Positions 10,762 through 21,405 are shown, numbered from the stretch's first letter. The stretch: 25,335 nt of DNA from Hypsibius dujardini (GCA_001579985.1 LRSR01002785.1:1-25335); one strand, 5' to 3'. The notes: generated by a model not told the origin, from the sequence alone. Numbers and translations are program-made.

Positions 10762-13700
10762 ATGCTGCGACGCCTATGGAGAAGGGCTGTGAGTAGATTA
10801 CTCCAATCCACTTGTGCGGTGTGTACTTTTAAATTCATTGATATTTTGTTTGCAGCGTGGTAATAATGCGGCAAGCGAGAGGGAAGACCGCGACCGAGAT
10901 GAGGAGAGTGCATTACCACTGACTGAGCAGGTTGTCCGGGCCATTCCGGAGGAAATCTCCGTCGACGGGAGCAGCGCCCAGACAGGTCCCCACAAGCGAC
11001 AGGCAGTGCGGAAATCCAAGAGCCTCGACAGCTTCTCCGTCAAAGCGGTGACAGCGATCTTTCTCGAATGCGGAATCGTGGTGAACGATCTCCCAGACCG
11101 GCAGATTGCGCTTACTCATCCGCTGCACTGGGCGGTGAGGAAGTGGAAGAATCCGCTGTTGCAGGTATAGTACCACAATTTCTGTTCGAGGCGTAAATTC
11201 ATCGTACAATAGAGACTGGTATAAGAAATTCAAAGAAAGTGATGTTGATGACATCTTTTACGAAATTGTGTGTTTGCATTTTTTTATCGGAAAGCTGAGC
11301 AAATTGTCAAATATTTCCAGAGTTTTGAGCGAGAGAATAAATTCTGAAAATACTTTTAAAGATAAATGAATACAGAAAAGTAGTGATATTTGAATGGAAA
11401 ACTTTTGCTGTTCTTATCCCAAATATAATTTCCCTAGATGCATATTACAGAGTGGAGTGGGTGTGGCGTTAATATGACATGGTTTTTGGGTGCTTTTATC
11501 ATTCGGCAGAGCCTTTTGGAGTGCCTGGGTCAGTGGAGGGGAAATGTTGAGTCGGTGGACGAGAAAGGGATGCGTCCGCTGCATGCTGCGGCGGAAATTA
11601 ACAACCTCGATGCCTTCAAGGTGCTACAAACCCACGGAGCGGATGTGCACGCCTTCAGGAGCGACCGCAATGCCGGCGATCAGCCCGTTCACAGTGCAGC
11701 CTTTGAATGTACGCGTAAATATATTGTGCATTGTAATGGTGGAGAAAAATCGGTCATGCATGAGATGTGTGCAACGCAAGAAGCCAGCAGGCATGTAATT
11801 TTAGGTTCGATGGCCGTGTTGAAGTATCTAATACCTGAATCAAATATATCCGGTAAGCTGTCTGGTCGAAATTGTGTGCTGTAGCATGAGACAAGCTTCG
11901 GGGTGCCGTTATTCCTTCGGCACACGTATTACTTGCGGTATAGTTAGTTTCGATTTCTGTATAGAAGATCAGGAATTCGTGGCCGCTCGAAATCTTCAGG
12001 GTGAAACGCCTCTCCACTGCGCCGCATACTCGAAGAAGAAGCCCACACTCCAGATTACATGCGTTCAGTACCTGTTGGAGCACGGCGCGATGGTTAATAC
12101 CAAGGACAAGGTAGTCTACTTGTTTGTTTGGATTGGTTTCGGACTTTTTAACTACACCATTGAATAATTATTAATAATAATTAATAATATATTTCATAAT
12201 AAGAAATAATTATAATAATTAATAATAAATTATTTAATAAGTAATAATTAATAAAAAGTAATAATAAATTTTCAATAATGAATAATTATTACTGATATTA
12301 AATAATGTAATAACAAATACTAATGATAAATTATATAATAATAAACTATTTAAAAATGTACAAATAATACTTGATAATTAATTAAGTTATATAATCAACC
12401 TTTTTTTAGTCTAAGGGCGACACGCCTTTGCACATTGCCTGTCGAAAGAATCTCATCGACCTGGTTAAAGTGATGGCGGACATCCGACCGGAGGAGTTCT
12501 GCCAGGCCATGCAGATGACCAACACCTACGGCAAAACTCCCCGCGACCTCGCATGGAAGGGCACAATTAGCATGGTAAATCTACACCGAATTCTCCTCCA
12601 GTTTGTTTACAGTAATCGGATTAATAAGCATGGGCAGGACAACATTGTACTGACCCATTTTTGTTGTGTTAACATGAAGACTAATCTATGACAGGTTACC
12701 CTCGAGGATCAGCAGAAGCTAATGCAGCTCCTATTAGACAGGGTTTGTGTCAAGCATCACGCGCTGCGAATACCGGGTTCTGCGATGCTTTCGAGACAGA
12801 TCTAAAACTGTTTTTCCTCTGCCATTATTAACGGCAACATCTCAAACAAACATTGCTTCATGAGGCGAGTGCATTTATGAGAGAAGCAGCCCACGATAAT
12901 CTGAAATTCGGGAAGATTTTGTCATAAAAATTGCGCTTTTGAAAAGGGCTCTTTGCGTGTTTGTCTCGAAAGCATTGCCGAACCTGTTAGGTGCACGAGT
13001 CTAATAAGTGAATACATAGTTTCTTGCAACAATTGATCTAGGGTCTACCTTGTGACATTGAGGGAGCGGACGGAGGCTCGGCTCTTCGGCTGGCTGCCGA
13101 AAATGGTTGGTGGTCCTAGCAAGCTATGATCTTGATTATCAACTACAGCTGCCTCGAGGTTACTTTGTGGGTCGTTGTATTGGCAAGGCGTGTGGGACAT
13201 CTGCCTTGTTACTTTTTTTTCAGAGGCGCATTTGGCCGCCTTAGTGAAAACAGCAAAGTGTGCGACAAAGTTGCAAATAACATCAGTCGCTCTTTCAATA
13301 ATTTTGGTATAACAGTAACATCAATAATCTTTGAAAAGGGCCTGGGTGAGATTTGAAAAATGAGAAACTTTGGTTTGTTTCAGACGGCATGCCAAAACCC
13401 AAACAATGACTCTTAAAGTAACCTCGGCACAGTTGTAATAAACATATCTTGGCCGTGTTTGACTTTATGAACCGTTAGGTGATGAGGAACTGGTGGAGAG
13501 ACTTCTAGCAGGAGGCGCCCTCATCTACCCGTAAGAGTAGCTTCCCTTTTTCTCGAACTTTTCTCGAACTTTGAAATTCGAATTGTGGACTGTATCTTTG
13601 GTGTAAAAATATATAATGTACCTTGTGGTTGAACAAACAGTGATGAAGTGGGATGCACTGCTTTTTTGAACGCCACCGCCGGCAACTACGTCTCCATCAT

Positions 13701-16700
13701 GAGGTCAATCTACGGGAAGTTTGGCAGAACCTTGACGATGGATGCGAAGGACAAAGTTGGGGTACAAATTGCGGCCAACATTATAATTCTTAAAGTTCTA
13801 AATCATTTTGGTTCATCATCTCGCTTAGTAACAACCTGAATAATAATACCTTACTTTGAATTTAAACGTGCCATATTTTACATAAAACGTTTTTTGTTTC
13901 TCACCAAAATACAATTTCTATTTAAAAAAAGATTTGGGCGAATTCGAATGTCATGCCATATTTGTTTTCCAAAATTCAAACGCGCTACCTGAGCAGCACT
14001 TCGTTTTGCCCCGCTCGAGCAAATTTGCCGCCTGGAGGGCATTATTACACCGCGAGAGTAAATTTTAGAAAAATAAGAGGACATTTGCGCGAGTAAATTT
14101 ACTCGCCAAAAACGACTTGCCGATGCACCTCGCGCTGTACATCTGGAGTAAATTTTTTCATTGGGGACGTATCGTCGTCAGACACCGATGATCAAGTTAT
14201 TTTTCAGTCGGATGACGTTGCTTAATTTACTCCAAGTGTGACATTTTCCAGAACACCGCACTGCATTATGCTGCGGCGAACGACGCAGCGGAAGCCATTG
14301 CGTTCCTCCTCTCGCTGGGTGCCAAAGTATTGGAAGACTCCAGCGGAAGAACGCCAATGGATCTGGCCATCTTTCACCGGAGCCAGCGCTCGGCTCAGGC
14401 CTTTGTCGACGACTCAGAGTGGCGCAAACATGTTATGCGGCCTTCTCGGGATTACGATAGTATTCTCCTGGGCCTGATACAATTTCTGCCGGATGTGGTG
14501 TCGGTAAGTGTTCCGTCACGTCGCACGTGTTCAGTCCGTAATGCCTGAGGAGGAATTGGTTTGCCTGCAATTATCCGCAGAGTTGCCTGGACAAATGCAT
14601 GAACGTGGAGAAGAACCTGGAAACTCCTGACAAAAGCTACGTATGTGCACCAAATGATCCTTCGACTCGCGGCCGGTTTGTGTCTACTGCGGAATCTTGT
14701 TTCAGACCGAATACGACCTCACAATCTTCTACCCACCGGAATACTCCGACACCAAACAAGCGGCTGTGTACATGGCACCCATGCGAGCGCTTGAGATCAT
14801 GGCGTCGTGTGGGCAAGACAAGCTTCTGGCCCATCCGGTCTGCATTAGCCTTCTTGAAAGGAAATGGTAAAAATTGCCTTAATTTACTTCTAAAGTTGTG
14901 AATTATTTTGACACGTGCTCGACGCGCGATTTGACGTCATGTAGACCTAAGTAAATTTATTTCAATTCTGCAGGTTACGTTATGGTTTTTTCTGCTCAGG
15001 TAAATGTGGTTTTTCTTCAAGTGCGCCGGAAGAACTAAAAATACTTTTCTGATTGCCGTTTTCAGTGGTAATAATGGCTGCAAACTTGGCAGTAGTCGGC
15101 CTCCTCACCTACATCCTGATGTCCTCCGTTGAAACTGATCTCCGCCCGTATCTTCTGCAAAAGTCTCACAAAAACATAGCCACGCACAATCCCTCCGCGC
15201 TTAACAACACCCCAATTGAAGAGCTCTACCGACGCGGGCATAATCACGGGGTTGCCGGGTTCGACGATGACATCTCGGTTCTCTTCCTGGCTCTCTCACT
15301 AGTCCTCATATTTTTCATGGAGGGCACCAATCTCTTCTCCAAGGTACAAGAGTTTTAATTAACTGACGCGACACATTTTTGTTGACAAGCGTGTTTTGCA
15401 TAGGGTCTGCGGTATTTCAAAGACTGGATCAATTATGTGGGATTTCTGCTATTTATTTCGTGCGCGGGTTTCCTAATCAGTTTTCAATTGCAAGGTCAAG
15501 GACGTGATGATGTAAGCTACTTTTATTAATTTTATGCACCGATTAATTTCACTGATGGTTGAACGGTTTCAGCGGGCTTGGACATATCAATTCGGAGCTG
15601 TTGCGGTCTTCTTGGCCTGGTTTAATCTCATGAGATGCTGTCGACCGTACGTATTCAGTATCATGCGGCAAAAGTCAGCGAAACATGCTTGAAATGAGGA
15701 GAACAAACGGGCCAGACAAAGTCGATAAAATTGGAACAGAATTTTTAACTTTGTAGAAAAGAACAGGAACGACCAATAGAACAGAGCACAAGCCAGAGCA
15801 CTGCATATAATTAGAGCAGAGCAGAAGAGAGCATGACAGAGCAGGATAGAACAAAACAGAACAGAAGAACAGAGCCCAAGAGAGCAGAACAGAACAGAAC
15901 AGAACATAATAGATTAGAACAGAAGAAATCGAAAAATTTGAAAAGAGAACAAAAGATAACAAAGCAAAACAGAACAGAACAGATCAAACTATAGATCATT
16001 GACCCGGATACAGAAAGCAGACAGAACACAACACAACTTTCGTCCGGATCAGGTGTAATAAGTCAAAAGCAGAACAAGATAAACTATATGAACGGAAATG
16101 AATCTCGCGATCGTGATAGAATTTTTTTCGCTTCAGATTTGGAACATTCGGGATATACTCTATCATGTTTTTCCGCATTATGAAAACGCTAATGGAAGTC
16201 CTGCTGTTCTTCGCGTTGTTGATTGTCGCGTTCGCTGCGGCTTTCTGCGTACTATTCCAATCCCAGATTTTTCCCGACCGATACGAGTTTCACCAGTACC
16301 AAGTCAGCAGTGGAAGCAATTTCTCCTTAGCTCACTTCAATTATCTTGCACTTTTCCAACATTTTTTTCTGTGTGCTTTTGGACAGTCGAGTCTCGAACC
16401 GAACACACTAAGGACAGGTCATGATACCTTGTTCTTTTCTGGGTTTCGGATTGGAGCCATGACCACGGGAGAGTTAGATTTCTTATCAACGTTTTTGTAT
16501 CCCCTGATGGATGGGATGCTGGAGTATCCGACCCTCGCTGCTATTTTCTACGCCATTTTTCTCATGCTAATGCCCATTCTACTGAACAACCTCTTGGTAA
16601 GCCAATATCAAGCCCCTTCTGGCTGTTAGAAGGACTGTCTCTGGTGTTCTAGATCGGTCTTGCCGTCGGTGACATGGACGCAATTCGAAATAACGCCGCC

Positions 16701-17375
16701 GCATTAAGGCGCGAAATTCAAGTTTATCTCCATTACGCACTGGAGCGTTTGTTTCCGGCGAAGCTGCTTAAGCGATTCCAGGATGAAACCATTTCCTACA
16801 GAGAATACGCGGAGGAGGAAAAGAGCCTACTTCATAGGGTGAATAATCTCTCTCAGAAGGGTCGAATTTACATGTTATATAACTACAAGTAACAAGTTTA
16901 CATTTAAGTTTTATAATGTCATTCAATTGATTAGATTTTGAATCAGTTAACTAATTTAGCTAATTATTTAGATTTAACATATTGATTTGACATTCTGACT
17001 GATCTGTGTGTTGTGTTCCAGATTGCTACATGGCTGCAGTCGGGAAGCCCGAAACAGTCGGATAAGGCCGGCACAACTAACACAACTGATGAAGTGGACG
17101 CTGAAGAGCCAATAATTATATCAAAGAGGAATCGTCAGATGAGGTCGTTTAAAGACTCCCTGCTCTTGAAGTTGATATGCAAACGAATCTTTCACTGTCG
17201 ATTCTCGGTTCACAGGTTGAAGTCTTTGGAACCTTCGCTAACGAAGTTGGAGAGGGAGCTGGAGCCCGACGAACTGGTTTACCACAAGCTTCAGCAACTG
17301 GATAACGCGGTCCAGGAACAAGCTAAATTATTGACTCAAATACTGGACGAACTGAAAAGAAGGCCGCCTGCATAA
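10762..17375 (+). CDS. TRPA-subfamily cation channel, complete, 21 exons
   Basis: Exons: 10762-10788, 10856-11164, 11510-11708, 11805-11852, 11965-12110, 12410-12574, 12695-12742, 13042-13105, 13479-13530, 13641-13761, 14252-14503, 14581-14640, 14706-14866, 14974-14999, 15066-15343, 15404-15511, 15573-15646, 16137-16302, 16387-16596, 16653-16838 and 17022-17375. They total 3,054 nt (1,017 residues plus TAA); all introns are GT-AG and phases agree throughout. About ten ankyrin repeats (residues about 85-430) show motifs such as MRPLHAAA, ETPLHCAA, DTPLHIAC and NTALHYAA. A pre-S1 linker with HPVCISLLERKW (TRPA-type HPVC) precedes six membrane segments: S1 about 560-580, S2 630-650, S3 660-680, S4 694-711, S5 731-752, S6 814-843. 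The pore helix and filter read GAMTTGELDF, and S6 ends MPILLNNLLIGLAVGD, the TRPA signature. A coiled coil lies near 970-1012. Ankyrin number and length fit basal TRPA (painless/pyrexia-like) better than full TRPA1. The frame stays open upstream of the ATG, so an earlier exon is possible. A non-selective plasma-membrane cation channel is inferred from the family. Confidence 0.88.
12111..12409. repeat. AT-rich TRPA intron made of AATAAT-type repeats
   Basis: Intron between two ankyrin-coding exons. Its core (about 12165-12390) is almost pure A/T, built from degenerate TAATAAT and AATTATTA units, followed by a TTTTTTTAG acceptor. This is a low-complexity satellite-like expansion with no coding potential. 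Confidence 0.8.
13762..14251. other. TRPA intron with an 18-bp palindrome and GAGTAAATTT motifs
   Basis: This 490-bp intron contains the perfect palindrome GCGAGTAAATTTACTCGC at 14089-14106. It also contains an inverted pair, GGAGTAAATTTTTT near 14145 and TTAATTTACTCC near 14222, ending about 20 bp before the acceptor. The same GGAGTAAA word occurs in the arms of the foldback element at 3540-4039. A decayed MITE insertion is possible; no full TIR pair was established. Confidence 0.4.
15750..15995. repeat. Degenerate AGAAC/AGAGC pentamer satellite in a TRPA intron
   Basis: Purine-rich tract in the intron 15647-16136, built from AGAAC units with AGAGC and AAAAC variants. The cleanest runs are near 15885-15905 and 15965-15982. 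On the minus strand it gives open frames rich in Cys, Ser, Phe and Leu, which are artefacts of the repeat. Confidence 0.85.
16303..16386 (+). other. 84-nt optional intron (exitron-like) in the TRPA S5-pore linker
   Basis: The segment starts GTCAGC, ends TTTTGGACAG with a pyrimidine-rich stretch before it, and is exactly 28 codons with no stop. It could therefore be removed or translated without changing frame. Translated, it would insert a hydrophobic stretch (LALFQHFFLCAFG) between S5 and the pore helix, longer than typical TRPA linkers. I therefore model it as an intron, but both readings are open. Confidence 0.6.
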
Positions 17376-18600
17376 TTGATCAATTTGGCTGGTTATCGAA
17401 CTAAGGATCATGGGCAGTCCGTCCTGGTCTTCGTACGCGGACCTACTGAGATTTCGCAATAGGGAAAAGAGAACATTCATATGCATACAGACATATTCGT
17501 CCGTGCAAAAATACGACTTGAGCCTGCAGCGTACAGTGGAGGATTGAGGCCGCCTGGGGGGGGGGGGTGATAGTAAATTTCCGTTACTCCATCGGCTCGG
17601 AAAGGCAAGAAGGCAGGTCAGACCATGCAATAATCCGACTTAACTGGGAAGATTTTCAAACAAATTCAGCCAAAAATATTCTCTGATACCGCACCGGCGA
17701 AATAAACAATTTTGTTCATCATAAAACGGAATTATCTCAAAAAATTTGTGAGGGGCGATTCTGAATTTGACCTTTGAAAATCTTTCCAACTTAGGCTTCA
17801 AGCTCCCTTCCCCTTTCCCCTTCTTGCTCCTCCCTTTTTTGTTTTTTTCCGTTGACCCTCGTTCCCTAACTTGATCAACTGAAGACTGAAGCCCTCTTGC
17901 GAAGCCACACAAGTTTTGATTGGCCAGACTTGCCTCACAGGAAGATCGCAATTAAGCAGGGCAAAATCCTAGCGTACATCAATCACCCGTGGCCGTGACG
18001 GTTTCTATTCCGTTTTACATTGATCAAAAATCAAAACTTTAGTTGATTGGCCAAATTTTGCCCCGCGGCATCACGCCTTTTACCTTGTAACGAAAAATAG
18101 CCTTGTGAATTATGCATTAAGGCTGCATAAACAGATGGAGTTCACCACCACCTTAATTGCACTGTTTTCCCCCAAAGGTCACCTAGTTCACGTCAATGTC
18201 TGCACTATATTATTACTGTACTGCTCAGAGACAAACAACACGCGTCATCGTCATATGGCGCGGTGGGGCACGGCCCTAATTTCCACCGGGGTCCGCAAAA
18301 TATTACAGAGTAAGGCCGCGACGACCTGTCAGCTCTGCGCGCGTGGGCGTGGCAAAACTCGTCTCAAAAGCATTCCCAAACCCGGCATGTCAGTGTCACA
18401 TAATTAATCTTGACATCGCTACCATATGCACTCGCCGCTTGAAAGTTGACGTCCACACAAGATACGTACTGTGCATCTCATCGCGGTATATGGCTAGCCG
18501 GCGGCAAGTGTAATTTGTGACTTGGTTGAACAACACGAATCTAGAGTCAATATCAAGCGCGAGAGACTGTTTCATTAGATTATCCGTCACTTTGCAGATG
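17376..18600. other. Intergenic stretch between the TRPA and first GPCR genes
   Basis: No gene recognised. An AATAAA at 17701-17706 could serve as the TRPA polyadenylation signal. A poly-G run lies near 17557-17567 and a pyrimidine-rich tract at about 17805-17850. Open frames at 17328-17951 (minus) and 18105-18407 (plus) lack family features. Confidence 0.35.
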
Positions 18601-18608
18601 TATAAAAA
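18601..18608 (+). promoter_or_regulatory. TATA-box candidate for the first GPCR gene
   Basis: TATAAAAA lies about 190 bp before the start codon at 18797, which would give a 5' UTR of roughly 165 nt. Base composition changes to GC-richer downstream. No initiator was confirmed. Confidence 0.3.
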
Positions 18609-18786
18609 AGCTCCCAGTGTGTGGTTGTTTCACCCCTCGTCATATCACGCCCTTTTTGAGCTCATATTTAGCATTATTAATTATATATATATATTGGCTT
18701 TTAAGTTGCGTTATACCCGTTACATTTACAGCTAAAACACCTAACAAAAATAGACCCCAAAATTGGGGCAACATTGCTTAGTTTGG

Positions 18787-18807
18787 ATGAGGAGCAATGT
18801 CGCATAA
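18787..18807 (+). promoter_or_regulatory. Six-codon upstream ORF overlapping the GPCR start
   Basis: An ATG 10 bases before the main start opens the frame MRSNVA and stops at TAA inside the main coding sequence, in a different frame. If it lies in the mRNA it would compete with the main start. The paralogue at 21991 has no equivalent ATG in that position. Confidence 0.35.
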
Positions 18808-19430
18808 CAGCAGTGTAACCCTTCGGGTTGCGCAGTGTGATACTGATCTGAATGTGACGGTTAATTGTACACGACTTGCATTGGACGCATGGGATGCCCA
18901 CCGCGACGGCCACAAGTTGTGGTTCCTCGTAACAATGTTCGCCTGCCTTGTCGGCGCGGGCTGTCACCTCATGCTATTCTGCGTCATTTTTATGATCAAT
19001 CATCACCGACGCGGCTCCGGGAGGTTAATTCTCCATTTAGTGTGCATTGAATTGCTAGTTTGCATATTTTTCGGGCCGGCATACTGTGTCATTACGATGA
19101 CTACGCGGTACCATATGACGACCGACACATTTTGCACTTACGAACTCTTCGTTTACATGGCTATGCTGTATACGGGTCACTGGGCAATGTTTTTGCTTGC
19201 ATTTAACCGATTTGTCGCTCTTGTGTTCCCGCGAAGTTACGCGCGATTCTCGTCCGGATTGGCTTTCTGTTGGATGACCGGTAATTAAACGCAGAGACGA
19301 AAACGGACAGACGGCTTGACCGACAAATAAACAAACAAACAGGCAGGCAGGCACACAAACATACAGACAGACAGACATGCAAGCAGACATGCAGGTATAA
19401 ACACGCAGTCAGACAGACAGACAGACAGAA

Positions 19431-19463
<33 letters not shown>

Positions 19464-20333
19464 CAGACAGACATGCAGGCAGACGGACAGACAAACAGAA
19501 AAACAGGCATATACGCAGACACATGGGCAGACAGCCACATTAAAAAATGGTTTCCCAGGTACGGCATGGGTGGTGGGTATTGGTGCCAGTTTACCCTTCG
19601 TCGCGGGTTGGGGTGGTTACTACGGAGTCACTCCTGTGTGGGGCAACTGTGGTCTAACACATGCTACAGTGGCCGGACGCGAGTTCTTCGGTCTCATCCA
19701 AATTGCGACGGTTTACCTGCCCGCTGGATTGTTGACTCTCCTATACATCACCATTCTAGTCAAACACAAATGTCCATGGTTACACATCGGTGTGGACATT
19801 AATAATGCCCGGCCGGATGGTGCCCCGGACGAAATCCGTCGCTTCAACGGACGCGTAGCACTGGCCAAGATCCTCTGTGCATCCTCCATCTGGCACTGTT
19901 TGTGCCACTTTCCCGGCGCCATCATCACCTCCACCACACTGGTGGACATCTACGTTCGCAGTCCGCTGCTACAGCTCTGGCTATACACCATGTTCCTCTG
20001 CGGCTACGCCCTCAACCCGGTATGGCAATGTACTTTGCTCTGCCATTCTTCGTAGTGCCATTCACAGATCTGGTATTTTTGTCGTGTTGGTAGGCCTTCT
20101 TCTTCCTGATGAGCCGGGAATACAGAAGAGGTTCCCAGCAGGTACAAAAACTCGTATGGGATGGCCTGGTGAGGCTTGGGAACAGACTGGGAAGCTTCAT
20201 TGCCGGTTGCGGTAGAAACCCTCGCGTTAAGCCTCAGCCCCAGCCGCATCACGCTGCTGATGAGCCGCACCCTGTAGTAGAATATTTCATGGATGCCCGC
20301 CGCCAAAGCAGGCTGCCCAATCAATTACCTTAA
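18797..20333 (+). CDS. Orphan rhodopsin-class GPCR, tandem paralogue 1
   Basis: Three exons: 18797-19280, 19559-20019 and 20094-20333 (484, 461 and 240 nt; 394 residues, stop TAA). The first intron interrupts a codon after its first base; the second is phase 0 and splits TM7 right after Asn-Pro. The extracellular N-terminus carries the sequons NSS, NVT and NCT. TM1 is about residues 41-66 and TM2 about 77-99. TM3 follows C113, which probably bonds with C192 in the second extracellular loop (WGNCGL). Class A landmarks are present but altered: E85 where TM2 normally has Asp, NRF at 137-139 for DRY, CHFP at 277-280 for CWxP, and NPAFF at 314-318 for NPxxY. A basic helix-8-like tail (SREYRRGSQQVQKL) with a possible palmitoylation Cys follows. 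The ligand is unknown. It is about 79% identical to the paralogue downstream over exons 1 and 2, so the pair arose by tandem duplication. Confidence 0.85.
19281..19558. repeat. Degenerate (ACAG)n microsatellite filling GPCR1 intron 1
   Basis: The intron is almost wholly CAGA/CAGG/CAAA tetranucleotide variants, with cleaner GACA runs near 19410-19462. It ends with a normal TTTCCCAG acceptor. Minus-strand frames rich in Cys, Leu, Ser and Val across this tract are repeat artefacts. Confidence 0.9.
20020..20093 (+). other. Conserved 74-nt intron 2 of GPCR1 with in-frame readthrough
   Basis: Bounded by GTATGG and GGTAG. It matches the corresponding intron of GPCR2 (23090-23163) in length and at 67 of 74 positions, and the first 43 bases are identical. 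If retained, translation continues after Asn-Pro as VWQCTLLCHSS and stops at TAG, the same in both genes. Confidence 0.8.
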
Positions 20334-20628
20334 AAATCGATGGGAAAATTGACCAACAGCAAAATCTGACTCCCCCCCCCCCGAAAAACTTAAGGCAGCA
20401 GTTTCAGTCGTACCCATTCATGAACTGATCATCTCCTACTCACATAAAATCAACATTTACTCTCGTTATGAATAACGAAAATAAGCCTGTAAATTTTGAA
20501 GCTAATATTGAAATCCGCCACCGCCCTAATTGCGGTGTTCTAAGCGAAGGCTGACGTGCTGTCTACGCCATCGTTTGTACGATTTTACTTTTAACAGAGG
20601 CAGACATGTATGTTTAGCTTTGGAAACC
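20334..20628. other. Short spacer after GPCR1
   Basis: 3' flank of the first GPCR gene, AT-rich with a poly-C run near 20372-20382. No canonical AATAAA was noticed; AATAAG at 20479 is a weak alternative. No gene seen. Confidence 0.35.
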
Positions 20629-20763
20629 AGTGGCGACCCGAGGTTTGGAGTTAAGAGGGGGCCAAACCTTGGCACGGGCAACCCATCGCAGAAAATTTGG
20701 TCTAACTCTTACAATTAGACTGAAATCCTCCACAAAATTGTTCAGAGGTCTTGAGCCAGCTCC

Positions 20764-20881
20764 TAATTAGGACCCTTACTTGGGGAGTTTTTCAAGTGCC
20801 AAATTCACAATCACTTGGGCATGCTTTTTTATGAAGACCTATTTCAGTGATGAGTATAAATAATTATATCACCGCCATAGA
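20764..20881 (-). repeat. Dispersed repeat, copy B
   Basis: Read on the minus strand, this matches 8634-8742 in order and spacing of several blocks (TTTATACTCATC, CAAGTGATT, GGCACTTGAA, CCCCAAGTAAG). It lies within the left half of the TIR element between the GPCR genes, so copy A is likely a relic of the same transposon family. Confidence 0.6.
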
Positions 20882-20975
20882 TGGGCGAATTTATTTTTTA
20901 TGGAATTTCACAAGTTGGAAACGGTCCCACTGCATTTACCGCTCGGTGTGAGTGCAGATGATTGATTGATTGATT

Positions 20976-21351
20976 AATCTAAAGCTATATGCTTTTCCTT
21001 TCAATTGATTTTTGATTGACTGGCCTTGTTTGACCTTAGAACTTGTGTCGCTTTTTCTGCCATTTAATTTATTCTGTTCTTTCCAACAAACATGCATCAA
21101 CAACTTTGAATGGGTTGATGCCAGACATATTTGTTGGAAAGAACAGAATAAATTAAATGGTAGAAAAAGCGACACAAGATAATTCTTTATAACTGAGCAA
21201 TCAATTATCAGCGCAGCGAATGAAACGATTGCTGTTAATCAACAGGAACACTTCGATCCATTCACAATCAATCAATCAATCAAGGTTTCAAGCTCAAACA
21301 AGGCCAGTCAATTAGCAATTAATTGAAAGGGAGAGCATATGGCTTTAGATT
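20976..21351. repeat. Nested long hairpin: inner arms 49 bp, outer arms about 60 bp
   Basis: The inner arms at 21042-21090 and 21130-21178 are reverse complements at 48 of 49 positions. The 39-nt loop itself contains GCATCAAC and GTTGATGC, which extend the stem. Outside these, about 20976-21035 (AATCTAAAGCTATATGCTTT onward) pairs imperfectly with about 21294-21351 (ending GCATATGGCTTTAGATT). The right side carries an extra roughly 115 bp between inner and outer arms, including an (AATC)n run. Near-perfect inner arms imply a young palindrome or selection for the fold. Confidence 0.85.
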
Positions 21352-21405
21352 TCAAGGCACCCAGAGCCTCTGCCTCTGCCCCCCCCCCGTCAGAAGGTCG
21401 CCACT

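Larger units (their letters stand above)
20629..21405. mobile_element. 777-bp TIR element between the two GPCR genes, with internal hairpin
   Basis: The ends are AGTGGCGACC at 20629-20638 and its exact reverse complement GGTCGCCACT at 21396-21405; G- or C-rich runs follow inside both ends. Inside are the second copy of the dispersed repeat (20764-20881) and a large nested hairpin (20976-21351). No transposase frame is visible, so it is non-autonomous. TIRs of this AGTGGCG type with adjacent G tracts are common in hAT-like and related DNA transposons. No clear target-site duplication was found, so the ends may be a base or two off. Confidence 0.55.

Noticed and set aside
10814-11254. Antisense open frames over TRPA exon 2
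   Set aside because: Shadows of the real plus-strand exon, which has matching phases and homology.
15587-16029. Minus-strand Cys/Ser/Phe/Leu-rich frames
   Set aside because: Translation of the AGAAC pentamer satellite in a TRPA intron.
16839-16892. Open extension after TRPA exon 20 ending at TAA
   Set aside because: The GTGAAT donor at 16839 gives a phase-0 join to the C-terminal exon at 17022, which encodes a coiled coil; the extension looks intronic, although an early-stop isoform cannot be excluded.
19203-19538. Minus-strand Cys-Leu-Ser-Val repeat frames resembling a cysteine-rich peptide
   Set aside because: Translation of the TGTC microsatellite in GPCR1 intron 1; the same artefact occurs at 22390-22632 and 24427-24560.
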